A stretch of DNA of 64,000 nucleotides from contig NZ_JANUCJ010000003.1 in NCBI RefSeq assembly GCF_024807615.1, positions 744,001 through 808,000 on the forward strand, written 5' to 3'. The notes beneath the pieces are model-generated. The model was given only the letters and a program-made list of their open reading frames with translations. It was not told where the DNA came from and did not search any database. Position numbers and translations under genes: made by a program. The stretch's first letter is position 1. Each line of letters opens with the position of its first letter. The stretch is from Tsukamurella ocularis. GTDB taxonomy: Bacteria > Actinomycetota > Actinomycetes > Mycobacteriales > Mycobacteriaceae. Shown here one piece after another: positions 52,689 through 60,318 of the stretch.

Positions 52689-53189
52689 TCAGCGGAGGAG
52701 TGCGGCGGTGGCGGCGTCGAGGATCGGGCGGCGCTGGGCGGACGGGGCGTCCCACAGCTTGCCGGTCAGTCCCTCCAGGGCCACGACCTTGGGCTCCAGC
52801 TCGCCCAGGGCCTTCGTGCGCTCCTCGCCCGACAGCTGCGCGGCGGCGATGATGCGATCGTCGAGGGCGAAGACGGCGTCATCGAGGGCGGCGAGGTCGG
52901 ACTCGGGGCCGTCGATCGCGGAGTCGGCCGGCGGCGGGACGGCGGGAGCGAAGGCGCCGCGGTGCACGTCGGCAATGGCGTAGCGAGTGCGCTGATGCAG
53001 CAGCGCCTCGGTGGAGGTGGCGTTCGCCCACTCGGCGGCCGCGCGGCCCGCCCGCCCGGGGATGAGATCGCCGGACTTGGCGAAGTCCTGGATGCGCTTG
53101 TTGGAGTCGCGGAGGAACCAGATCACGCCGACCAGCAGGAGAACCGCCACTACCGCGACCCCGATGACGATCACGATGCCGACACTCAT
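52689..53189 (-). CDS. Single-pass membrane protein of unknown function
   Basis: 166 aa. A strong N-terminal helix ([26 protein letters not shown], in parts, about 3-28) anchors a soluble domain with helices [23 protein letters not shown] and [32 protein letters not shown]. No family is recognised. The ATG overlaps the stop of the CoA-binding gene (ATGA), so they are cotranslated. The two-gene arrangement appears in related actinobacteria as far as I recall, but its function is unknown. Confidence 0.78.
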   Translation of the reverse strand: MSVGIVIVIGVAVVAVLLLVGVIWFLRDSNKRIQDFAKSGDLIPGRAGRAAAEWANATSTEALLHQRTRYAIADVHRGAFAPAVPPPADSAIDGPESDLAALDDAVFALDDRIIAAAQLSGEERTKALGELEPKVVALEGLTGKLWDAPSAQRRPILDAATAALLR

Positions 53190-53608
53190 GCGGTCCTCCT
53201 CGAGATGCGGGTGCGGCGCTGTTCGATGATGAGGCAGCGGTCCTCGACGTAGAGCAGTCCGGCGGACTCGGCGATGTCCCGCGCCTCCGCGGAACGGATA
53301 CCCAGCTGCAGCCAGAGCGCCGTCGCGCCCGCGGCGACGGCCTGGCGGGCGATGTCGGGGGTGAACTCCGCGGGGCGGAAGACGTCGACCAGCCCGACCT
53401 GCTCGGGCACGTCGGCCAGCGTGCGGTACACCGGCTCGCCGAGGATCTCATCGGCGTGCGGGTTCACCGGGATGATGCGCCAGCCCCGGTGCTGCATGTA
53501 GGCGGGCACATCGTGCGCCGCCTTCGCCGGATCGACGCTGGCCCCGACCACCGTGATGGTGTCGTAGTCGCGCAGGATCCCGTCGATCAGATCATCCGTC
53601 GCGGTCAT
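53186..53608 (-). CDS. CoA-binding domain protein (YccU-like)
   Basis: 140-aa Rossmann-fold protein of the CoA-binding family (YccU-like). Features: [21 protein letters not shown] near 19-39, [23 protein letters not shown] near 48-70 and [21 protein letters not shown] near 93-113. Stand-alone members bind CoA or NADP and are of unknown physiological role. The ATG lies 7 nt after TACACT (minus strand), a leaderless layout; a longer frame upstream has no family sequence. It is first in a two-gene operon. Confidence 0.88.
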   Translation of the reverse strand: MTATDDLIDGILRDYDTITVVGASVDPAKAAHDVPAYMQHRGWRIIPVNPHADEILGEPVYRTLADVPEQVGLVDVFRPAEFTPDIARQAVAAGATALWLQLGIRSAEARDIAESAGLLYVEDRCLIIEQRRTRISRRTA

Positions 53609-53615
53609 GTTTCCC

Positions 53616-53621
53616 AGTGTA
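53616..53621 (-). promoter_or_regulatory. -10 element for leaderless CoA-binding gene
   Basis: TACACT on the minus strand, seven nucleotides before the ATG at 53608. Confidence 0.5.
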
Positions 53622-53640
53622 AGACGGCCGCGCAACGACG

Positions 53641-53681
53641 TCGGGCCGTCCAAGCGCCTTCGCAGCACCCGGACGGCCCGA
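53641..53681 (-). terminator. 11-bp hairpin after fadA2
   Basis: TCGGGCCGTCC and GGACGGCCCGA form a perfect stem with a 19-nt loop, starting 14 nt past the fadA2 stop on the minus strand. Confidence 0.6.
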
Positions 53682-53695
53682 TCCGCCGTGAGGGG

Positions 53696-54979
53696 TCAGC
53701 CCTCGATGATGGCGGTGATGCCCTGACCGCCGGCGGCACAGATCGAGATCAGCGCGCGACCGCCGCCGTTCTCCTTGATCTGCTTCGCGGCGGAGGCCAC
53801 GATGCGGCCGCCGGTCGCGGCGAACGGGTGGCCCGCCGCCAGCGACGAGCCGTTGACATTGAGCTTGCTGCGGTCGATCGAGCCGAGCGGCTTGTCCAGG
53901 CCGAGGCGGTCCTTGCAGTACTCGGGCGACTCCCAGGCCTGCAGCGTCGCCAGCACCACGGAGGCGAAGGCCTCGTGGATCTCGTAGAAGTCGAAATCCT
54001 GCAGCGTGAGACCGTTGCGCGCCAGCAGCTTCGGCACCGCGTAGGTCGGCGCCATGAGCAGGCCGTCCTTGCCGCCGACGTAGTCGACGGCCGAGTACTC
54101 GACGTCCTTGAGGTACGCGAGCACGGGCAGGCCGCGCTCGGCCGCCCAATCGTCGGAGGACAGCAGCACCGTCGACGCGCCGTCCGTGAGCGGCGTGGAG
54201 TTGCCGGCCGTCATCGTCGCGTCGCCCAGGGAGACGCCGAAGACGGGCTTGAGGGTCGAGAGCTTCTCGACGGTGCTGCCCGGGCGCAGGTTGTCGTCGC
54301 GGGTGAGGCCGAGGTACGGGGTGATCAGGTCCTCGAAGAAGCCGCGGTCGTAGGCGGCTGCCATGTTGGTGTGGCTGAGGAATGCCAGCTCGTCCTGCTC
54401 GGCGCGCGAGACACCCATCTCCTTGGCGGTGATGGCGGCGTGCTCGCCCATCGACATGCCGGTGCGGGGCTCGCCGTTGCGCGGGATGTCGATGCCGAGG
54501 TTCGCGGGGAGCTTGCCGAGCAGCTTGAGGCGGTCGACGGTGCTGCCCGTGCGGTTGAGCTCGAGCATCACCTTGCGCATGCCCTCGGAGACGCCGATCG
54601 GAGCATCGGAGGTGGTGTCGACGCCGCCGCCGATGGCCGCCTCGTACCGGCCGAGCTGGATGCCCTGGGCCGCGGCGTTGATCGCCTGCAGGCCGGTGGC
54701 GCAGGCCTGCTGCACGTCGAAGGCGGGGGTGTACGGGCTCAGGGGGCTGCCGAGCACCGACTCGCGGATCAGGTTGAAGTCACGGCTGTGCTTGAGCACC
54801 GCGCCGCCGACCACGGCGCCCAGCTGCTCGCCCTGCAGGTTGAAGCGGCTCACGAGACCATTGAGGGCAGCGGTGAACATGTCCTGGTTGCTGGCCTTCG
54901 CGTACGCGCGGTCCGAACGTGCGAAGGGGATCCGGTTTCCACCGAGGATGGCGACCGGACGGGTTTCGATGTTTGCCAC
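53696..54979 (-). CDS. fadA2: Acetyl-CoA acetyltransferase (thiolase) FadA2-like
   Basis: 427-aa thiolase cleaving 3-ketoacyl-CoA in beta-oxidation (or condensing acetyl-CoA). The nucleophile is Cys93 in QQACATG; the other catalytic residues are His in YEIHEAFA, His in [11 protein letters not shown] and Cys414 in ICAAGGQG. Homologous in kind and neighbourhood to M. tuberculosis fadA2 (Rv0243). It is divergent from fabG4 with a TTACTC operator midway. Confidence 0.94.
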   Translation of the reverse strand: MANIETRPVAILGGNRIPFARSDRAYAKASNQDMFTAALNGLVSRFNLQGEQLGAVVGGAVLKHSRDFNLIRESVLGSPLSPYTPAFDVQQACATGLQAINAAAQGIQLGRYEAAIGGGVDTTSDAPIGVSEGMRKVMLELNRTGSTVDRLKLLGKLPANLGIDIPRNGEPRTGMSMGEHAAITAKEMGVSRAEQDELAFLSHTNMAAAYDRGFFEDLITPYLGLTRDDNLRPGSTVEKLSTLKPVFGVSLGDATMTAGNSTPLTDGASTVLLSSDDWAAERGLPVLAYLKDVEYSAVDYVGGKDGLLMAPTYAVPKLLARNGLTLQDFDFYEIHEAFASVVLATLQAWESPEYCKDRLGLDKPLGSIDRSKLNVNGSSLAAGHPFAATGGRIVASAAKQIKENGGGRALISICAAGGQGITAIIEG

Positions 54980-55021
54980 GGGTTTCTCCCAGTGATCGAG
55001 GGTTGCTACTACCGAGTATTC

Positions 55022-55035
55022 TTACTCTGGAGTAA
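55022..55035. promoter_or_regulatory. TTACTC operator between fadA2 and fabG4
   Basis: TTACTCTGGAGTAA, extended by C and G to a 7+2+7 palindrome (55021-55036). It is 43 nt from the fadA2 start and 50 nt from fabG4, overlapping the expected -35 of a fabG4 promoter whose -10 could be TAGCCT (55048-55053). One repressor dimer pair could control both directions. Confidence 0.75.
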
Positions 55036-55084
55036 GTTGCTTGTCGATAGCCTATCGGAACCCCACACGGATGAGGTACCCCAC

Positions 55085-56443
55085 ATGCCTGATGCACCCA
55101 GCACGGACTTCTACGCGGCCTTCGTGAAGTCGGGCCCCGGCTCCTTCCTGGCCAGCCGACTCGGCCTGCCGCAGCCGCCCGTCCTGCGCCGCTACCAGGC
55201 CGGCAAGCCCGCGCTCGCCGGCCCTGTCCTCCTCGGCGGCAAGGGCCGCCTCGTCGAGCCCGTCCGCGAGCTGCTCGCCGACTACGACCTCGTCGTCAAC
55301 AACGGCGGCGCCCGCGGCGCCGAGAAGCTCGGCGGCGCGGTCTTCGACGCCACCGGCATCACCACCATCGACGACCTCAAGGGCCTGTACGAGTTCTTCG
55401 GCCCGCAGATCCGCTCCCTGGGCAACAGCGCCCGCATCGTGGTGCTCGGCACCACTCCGGAGCTGATCGAAGACCTCGACGAGCACATCGTCCAGCGCTC
55501 CCTCGAGGGCTTCACCCGCTCCGTCGCCAAGGAGCTGCGCGACGGCGCCACCGCCCAGCTCGTCTACGTGCACCCGGACGCCGCCACCGGCGCCTCGGGC
55601 CTCGCGTCGACGCTGCGCTTCCTCCTGTCGGGCAAGTCGGCGTACGTCGACGCGCAGGTCATCCGCATCACCGACAAGGACGCCGCTGCGCCCGCCGACT
55701 GGGACAAGCCGCTCGCCGGCAAGGTCGCGCTGGTCACGGGCGCCGCCCGCGGCATCGGCGCCACCATCGCCGAGGTCCTCGCGCGCGACGGCGCCCACGT
55801 CATCGCCGCCGACATCCCCGCCGCCGGCGAGGCCCTGTCCGGCGTCGCGAACAAGGTGGGCGGCACCGCCCTGCCGCTGGACGTGACCGCACCCGACGCC
55901 GGCGCGAAGATCGCCGAGCTCGTGAAGGCGCGCCACAGCGGCCTCGATATCGTCGTCAACAACGCCGGCATCACCCGCGACAAGCTGCTCGCCAACATGG
56001 ACGAGGGCAAGTGGAACTCGGTCGTGGCCGTCAACCTCAAGGCCCCGAAGCAGTTGGTCGACGACCTGCTGGCCGCCGGCGCGCTCAACGAGGGCGGCTC
56101 CGTCGTCGACGTCTCGTCGATCGCCGGTATCGCGGGCAACCGCGGCCAGACCAACTACGGCGCGACCAAGGCCGGCGTCATCGGCATCGTCGACGCCTAC
56201 ACCCCGGTCCTGGCGAAGAAGAACATCACCATCAACGCCGTGGCACCCGGCTTCATCGAGACCGCCATGACCGCCGCGATCCCGCTGGCCACCCGCCAGG
56301 CCGGTCGGCTCATGAACTCGCTGCAGCAGGGCGGCCAGACCGTCGACGTCGCGGAGACCATCGCCTACTTCGCCGCGCCCGCCTCGGCCGCCGTGACCGG
56401 CAACGTCGTGCGGGTCTGCGGTCAGAGCCTGCTGGGGGCCTGA
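55085..56443 (+). CDS. fabG4: High-molecular-weight 3-oxoacyl-ACP/CoA reductase FabG4-like
   Basis: 452 aa, the two-domain HMwFabG type (FabG4 of M. tuberculosis is 454 aa). The N-terminal half (about 1-205) is a degenerate flavodoxin/Rossmann domain. The C-terminal half is a catalytic SDR with [16 protein letters not shown] near 218-233, [14 protein letters not shown] near 297-310, [23 protein letters not shown] near 339-361 (Ser and YxxxK) and an [12 protein letters not shown] strand. It reduces 3-ketoacyl thioesters with NADH. GAGG lies 9 nt before the ATG. It is followed 2 nt later by the MaoC-type hydratase gene. Confidence 0.94.
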   Translation: MPDAPSTDFYAAFVKSGPGSFLASRLGLPQPPVLRRYQAGKPALAGPVLLGGKGRLVEPVRELLADYDLVVNNGGARGAEKLGGAVFDATGITTIDDLKGLYEFFGPQIRSLGNSARIVVLGTTPELIEDLDEHIVQRSLEGFTRSVAKELRDGATAQLVYVHPDAATGASGLASTLRFLLSGKSAYVDAQVIRITDKDAAAPADWDKPLAGKVALVTGAARGIGATIAEVLARDGAHVIAADIPAAGEALSGVANKVGGTALPLDVTAPDAGAKIAELVKARHSGLDIVVNNAGITRDKLLANMDEGKWNSVVAVNLKAPKQLVDDLLAAGALNEGGSVVDVSSIAGIAGNRGQTNYGATKAGVIGIVDAYTPVLAKKNITINAVAPGFIETAMTAAIPLATRQAGRLMNSLQQGGQTVDVAETIAYFAAPASAAVTGNVVRVCGQSLLGA

Positions 56444-56445
56444 TC

Positions 56446-57336
56446 ATGGCCAAGAACGTCACCGTGCTGCAGGCGCCGCCGTCGAGCCTGTCCGTGCTCA
56501 CGCGCGGGCTGCGCGGCATCCTGCCGGTCGTCGGCAAGCAGGGGAAGCTCACGCCCGAGACCGCGCTGCCGGACCGGACCGTGGAGCTCACCGTCGACGT
56601 GGACCCCGCGCGGGTCGGCGAGTACTGCGCGGTCGTCGGGCTGAAGAACACCGGCGAGGTACCCGTGATGTACCTCTACGTGCTCTCCTTCCCGCTGATC
56701 ATGGATCTGTTCCTCTCGGACGACTTCCCTGCCGCGGCGGTGGGGTCGGTGCACGTGGAGAACACGATCACGCGCCGCCGCCGAGTGGAGCCGGGCGAGA
56801 AGCTGACGCTGCGCACCTCCGTCGGCAACCTGCGCGAGCACCGCAAGGGCATGCTGATCGACTTCACGACGGAGTTCACGGACGCGTCCGGCGCGTCGGT
56901 CGCCTCCGAGGTGTCGACGATGCTGATCCAGCAGCGGACCTCGCTGTCGGGCGAGCCGTCCGGCCCCGCGCCGAAGGAGGGTCGCCCCGGCGCCCCCGAC
57001 GCGCTGCTCTCGGCCGACGGTGCGCTGATCCGGCACTACGCGTCCGTCGGCGGCGACCGGAATCCGATCCACATGTCACCGTTGGGCGGCAAGGCGTTCG
57101 GCTTCCCGTCCTCGATCGCACACGGCGGCTGGACGGCCGCGGCGATGCTCCGCGTCGTGGAGGGCCACGTGCCCGACGCGGTCGTCTACCACGTGCGGTT
57201 CGGGCGACCGGTGATCCTGCCCGCGAAGGTCGGCCTGTACGTCTCGCGCGACGAGGCCACCGGCGGCACCGAGATCGTCGCGAAGGACCTGAAGAAGGGC
57301 TTCCCGCACGTGACGGCCACCGTCACGCCGCTGTAG
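56446..57336 (+). CDS. htdX: MaoC-like (R)-3-hydroxyacyl dehydratase HtdX-like
   Basis: 296 aa with two hot-dog domains. The catalytic hydratase-2 motif is in the C-terminal half: SVGGDRNPIHMSPLGGKAFGFPSSIAHG, with the Asp-x4-His pair near residues 204-209. It interconverts (R)-3-hydroxyacyl and enoyl thioesters. The ATG is 2 nt after fabG4, as in the Rv0242c-Rv0241c pair of M. tuberculosis. Together the two genes supply reduction and dehydration of acyl chains. Confidence 0.92.
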   Translation: MAKNVTVLQAPPSSLSVLTRGLRGILPVVGKQGKLTPETALPDRTVELTVDVDPARVGEYCAVVGLKNTGEVPVMYLYVLSFPLIMDLFLSDDFPAAAVGSVHVENTITRRRRVEPGEKLTLRTSVGNLREHRKGMLIDFTTEFTDASGASVASEVSTMLIQQRTSLSGEPSGPAPKEGRPGAPDALLSADGALIRHYASVGGDRNPIHMSPLGGKAFGFPSSIAHGGWTAAAMLRVVEGHVPDAVVYHVRFGRPVILPAKVGLYVSRDEATGGTEIVAKDLKKGFPHVTATVTPL

Positions 57337-57652
57337 TAGTCCGTAGTTCGACGGTGCCCGCCCGGCTTCGGCCGCGGCGGGCACCGTCGTTTCCGGGTGC
57401 GGTCGTACGCGCCGGGGGACGGGGCAGTAATCGTTCAGAAGAGCGATGCGTGCCACGCATGCCCCTCATCGCACCAGGTCAGTGCCACTTTCAGCACCCG
57501 AGGCGATGCGCCGGACGCATTACCAGCGCCCAGAAACAGCTTCTGACCTGGCACTACCGGGGTATGCGTCGCACGCATCGCTTCGCGGAGCAACTACACA
57601 CCCGCCGTACCCGGGCACCCGCCCACCGGCCAGGCCGGGCACCGTCGGGCGA
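57337..57652. repeat. Intergenic region with three 21-bp palindromic repeats
   Basis: No gene is seen in these 316 bp between convergent htdX and tetR. Three copies of GCGATGCGysssACGCATrmC lie at 57443-57463, 57503-57523 and, inverted, 57561-57581. A second inverted pair, CCAGGTCAG/CTGACCTGG (57474-57482 with 57543-57551), lies between them. The whole block folds as a nested imperfect inverted repeat. Three copies of the 9-mer GCACCGTCG are also present (57349, 57381, 57639). Confidence 0.7.
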
Positions 57653-58249
57653 CTACTCCGGGCGTTCGCCGCGGATGCCGCCCCAGAGGAACGAGGTCAT
57701 GATCTCAACGGCGCGGTCGAGCTCGACCTTCCCAGTGGCCAGACGGTCCGCGATGGCCTCGCCGGAGCCGACGAGGGCGACGGCGTAGAGCTCGAAGTCG
57801 GTGTCGTCCGGCGCGTACTTGGCGGCCTCGCGGAGCAGCACCGCGGTCATCTCGACCACCCGCTCGCGGTTTACCTCCGTGAGCGCGGCGAATGCCGCCT
57901 GGCCGGTGGCCTCACGGTAGATCACGCGCCAGGCGTCGCGGTTCTCGTCGACGTATTTGAGGAAGCCGGCGATCACCGAGCGCAGGCGCTGCAGCGGCGG
58001 CAGCGTGGGGCTGGCGTCGAACTCGATGCTGCGCATGAACCGGCCGGCCTCGCGCGTGACGCACGCCGCGAACAGCTCGTCCTTGGAGCCGTAGTACAGG
58101 TACAGCATCGGCTTGCTGATCTGCGCCTCGCGGGCCACCGCGTCCATCGACGTCTCGTAGAAGCCGTTGCGCGAGAACACCTTGATGGCGGCGTCCAGCA
58201 TCTGCTGCTCGCGCACCGCGCGCGGCAAACGCTTCGTCCCACCGGCCAT
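57653..58249 (-). CDS. TetR-family regulator, candidate controller of the fatty-acid genes
   Basis: 198 aa. HTH region REQQMLDAAIKVFSRNGFYETSMDAVAREAQISKPMLYLYYGSKDELF (in segments, about 13-59), then a ligand domain with helices resembling acyl-CoA-sensing TetR proteins. Position next to lpqI corresponds to Rv0238 of M. tuberculosis. GGAGGAC precedes the ATG. Two TTACTC-type palindromes lie 12-56 nt upstream of its own start, and the same site is found at etfD and fadA2/fabG4, so autoregulation and control of those genes are inferred. Confidence 0.88.
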   Translation of the reverse strand: MAGGTKRLPRAVREQQMLDAAIKVFSRNGFYETSMDAVAREAQISKPMLYLYYGSKDELFAACVTREAGRFMRSIEFDASPTLPPLQRLRSVIAGFLKYVDENRDAWRVIYREATGQAAFAALTEVNRERVVEMTAVLLREAAKYAPDDTDFELYAVALVGSGEAIADRLATGKVELDRAVEIMTSFLWGGIRGERPE

Positions 58250-58260
58250 CGGCGTCCTCC

Positions 58261-58305
58261 TTACTCTCGAGTCAGATCCTAGCCCACCAGGTTACTCGCA
58301 AGTAA
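58261..58305. promoter_or_regulatory. Two TTACTC operators upstream of tetR
   Basis: TTACTCTCGAGTCA (58261-58274, one mismatch from the TTAC-N6-GTAA palindrome) and TTACTCGCAAGTAA (58292-58305) lie in the 79-bp gap between lpqI and tetR. Their spacing centre to centre is 31 bp, about three helical turns. Confidence 0.72.
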
Positions 58306-58328
58306 GTTCCAGTGAAATCCGTTCGGAA

Positions 58329-59492
58329 TCAGCAGCGTACGGCGTGCTTCGCGCGCGCCACGCGCAGCACCGAATCGTCGAGCTGCTTCGCGGTGATCCG
58401 CCTCGCGGTCACCGACGCCTCCACCGCATCGATCGCCGCGCTCAGCTGATCGGTGGAGATCCACAGCGCCACGTCGGCACCGGCCTCGAGCGACTTCGCA
58501 ACGGCCTGCGGCACGCTGAACCGGTCGGTGATCGCCTTCATCCCCGACAGATCGTCGGTGAAGATCGGACCGTCGAAGCGCTTCGCCCCGTACCCGACAC
58601 CGTCGCGCAACAGCCGCATCGTCGCGGGACTCAGACTTGTGGGCAGGCCCGGCTCGGTGAGCCCCGGCACCGTCAGGTGGCCGACCATGACGCCCGCATC
58701 CCCCGTGTTCGCCGCGGCACGGAACGGCACGAGGTCCTTCTGCTTGAGCTGGCTCAGCGGCGGCACGCTCACCCCGCCCTGGTGCGAGTCGCCCGACGAG
58801 CTGCCGTGCCCCGGGAAGTGCTTGAACACCGGGTAGACGCCGCCGTCGCGCAGGCCGGCGGCGAAGGCCTGCGAGTACTGGACCACCACCGCGGGATCCG
58901 CCGAGTAGGAGCGGTCGCCGATCACCGAGTCGTCGGGCTGCGCGGAGACGTCGGCGTCGGGCGCGAAGTCCACGGTGATCCCCTTGGACCTGAGCAGCTT
59001 CCCGATCCGCGCGCCCTCGGCGCGCGCCTGCGGCACCGTCATCGTCTTCGCCAGCTCGCGCGCCGAGACGAGGTTCGCACCGGGAACCCGCGAGACGCGG
59101 CCGCCCTCCTCGTCCACGGAGACCATCACGGGCACCTTGCCCGCCTTGGCGACGGCCTGCAGCGTGCCGCCGGAGAACACCGCTTTGTCCGTCCAGCTGC
59201 CGATGAAGACGCCGCCCACGCCCTGCTGCACCGCACGCCGGGCGTCCGCGGCGTCACGCACGCCGACCATGAGCAGCTGCCCCACCTTCTCGCGCACCGA
59301 GAGCGCCGAGAGGAAGTCGGAGCCGCAGGTCACCGGTCGCCCCGGGCCCGACGAGGGTGCCGCCGATGCCACCGTGGACGGGGCCTGCGCCGCCGTCGTC
59401 GCGGACGGCGCCGCGTCCGGCGTCGACGGGCCGCAGGCCGCGACGCCGGCAGCGGCGACCACCATGATCGTGAGGTTCCGTAACTTCAGCAT
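58329..59492 (-). CDS. lpqI: Lipoprotein glycoside hydrolase family 3, LpqI-like
   Basis: 387 aa. The signal peptide LRNLTIMVVAAAGVAAC ends in a lipobox cysteine (VAAC), so it is membrane-tethered outside the cell. A Ser/Ala/Pro linker precedes the GH3 domain with VSVDEEGGRVSR, the family KHFPGHGSSSGDSH signature (with catalytic His/Asp) and nucleophile Asp in FTDDLSGM. LpqI of M. tuberculosis (Rv0237) is a beta-N-acetylglucosaminidase used in peptidoglycan recycling. The ATG giving MLKLRN was chosen; the frame extends upstream without signal-peptide character. Confidence 0.93.
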   Translation of the reverse strand: MLKLRNLTIMVVAAAGVAACGPSTPDAAPSATTAAQAPSTVASAAPSSGPGRPVTCGSDFLSALSVREKVGQLLMVGVRDAADARRAVQQGVGGVFIGSWTDKAVFSGGTLQAVAKAGKVPVMVSVDEEGGRVSRVPGANLVSARELAKTMTVPQARAEGARIGKLLRSKGITVDFAPDADVSAQPDDSVIGDRSYSADPAVVVQYSQAFAAGLRDGGVYPVFKHFPGHGSSSGDSHQGGVSVPPLSQLKQKDLVPFRAAANTGDAGVMVGHLTVPGLTEPGLPTSLSPATMRLLRDGVGYGAKRFDGPIFTDDLSGMKAITDRFSVPQAVAKSLEAGADVALWISTDQLSAAIDAVEASVTARRITAKQLDDSVLRVARAKHAVRC

Positions 59493-59606
59493 CGGCGCCA
59501 GTCTGTCAGACGGCACCGTCGACGCGCCCGAGCTTGCACTGTGCAACACCCCCGTTCCGGCGTAACCTGGAGGTATCAGGTAACCGCGAAGATCGAGGTG
59601 ATCCGC

Positions 59607-60107
59607 ATGAGTGTCCCCGTCAAGGTTCTGATCGCGTACGACGGCTCCGAGTCCTCCCAGCGCGCCGTCAAGTACGCCAGCAAGGTGCTCGCGCAGGGCC
59701 GCGACGCCGAGGCGATCGTGGTCACCGCGTGGGAGTCCACCATCCATCAGGCCGCCCGGTTGTCCGCCATGTCGGGCGTCGCGGGGGCTGGTGCCGCGGA
59801 GACCGCGCTCACCCGCGAGACCGACGTCGTGCACGCCGAGGCGAAGAAGACCAACGAGCAGGGCGTCGAACTGGCGGCCGCCGCCGGCTTCACCGCGCAC
59901 GGCGAGCTCATCGAGGTGTCCACCACCGTGTGGACGGCGCTCATCGCCGCGTCGGACACCTTCGACGTCGACGTCATCGTCTCCGGCAGCCGCGGTGTGT
60001 CGGGCATCCGGTCGTTGTGGCATTCGTCCGTTTCCGAGCACGTGCTGCGCGGATGCAAGCGGCCGGTCATGATCGTGCCGTCGGGCTGCGCCGAGCTGGA
60101 CCTGTAG
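59607..60107 (+). CDS. Universal stress protein A family
   Basis: 166-aa single UspA domain. ATP-binding pattern: VLIAYDGSESSQRA at the start and SGSRGVSGIRSLWHSSVSEHVLRGCKRPVMIVP (in segments) at the end, giving G-x2-G-x9-G-S/H-type nucleotide contacts. Cytoplasmic; members help survival under hypoxia or other stress. GAGGTG is 6 nt before the ATG. It is divergent from lpqI and ends 10 nt before the DUF2613 gene. Confidence 0.92.
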   Translation: MSVPVKVLIAYDGSESSQRAVKYASKVLAQGRDAEAIVVTAWESTIHQAARLSAMSGVAGAGAAETALTRETDVVHAEAKKTNEQGVELAAAAGFTAHGELIEVSTTVWTALIAASDTFDVDVIVSGSRGVSGIRSLWHSSVSEHVLRGCKRPVMIVPSGCAELDL

Positions 60108-60110
60108 ACT
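60105..60110 (+). promoter_or_regulatory. -10 element for leaderless DUF2613 gene
   Basis: TAGACT, overlapping the stop codon of the universal stress gene, seven nucleotides before the next ATG. Confidence 0.5.
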
Positions 60111-60117
60111 TTCCGGC

Positions 60118-60318
60118 ATGGACCGCACCTCGATCATCGCCAGCGCCACCGCCGCGCTCGCCGGCATCGTCGTCGCCGTGGCCCTCGCGCTGGTGAGCGG
60201 CGCGGCCGTCGCGCAGACGTCGCCGTCCACCGAAGTCGGCACCGTGAACCCCGACAAGGGCTTCCTGCAGGGCTCGTCGAACTACGGCGAGCGCGACGAC
60301 TCGGGTGCCAACAAGTAG
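60118..60318 (+). CDS. DUF2613 small exported protein (Rv0236A-like)
   Basis: 66 aa. A charged start and one hydrophobic helix (about 14-31, IVVAVALALVSGAAVA) with an AQ cleavage-like site precede a short polar tail with VNPDKGFLQGSSNYGER. A gene of this type directly precedes aftD in mycobacteria (Rv0236A next to Rv0236c), and here the aftD GTG overlaps its last codons. It may stay as a membrane anchor or be secreted; function unknown. Confidence 0.85.
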   Translation: MDRTSIIASATAALAGIVVAVALALVSGAAVAQTSPSTEVGTVNPDKGFLQGSSNYGERDDSGANK

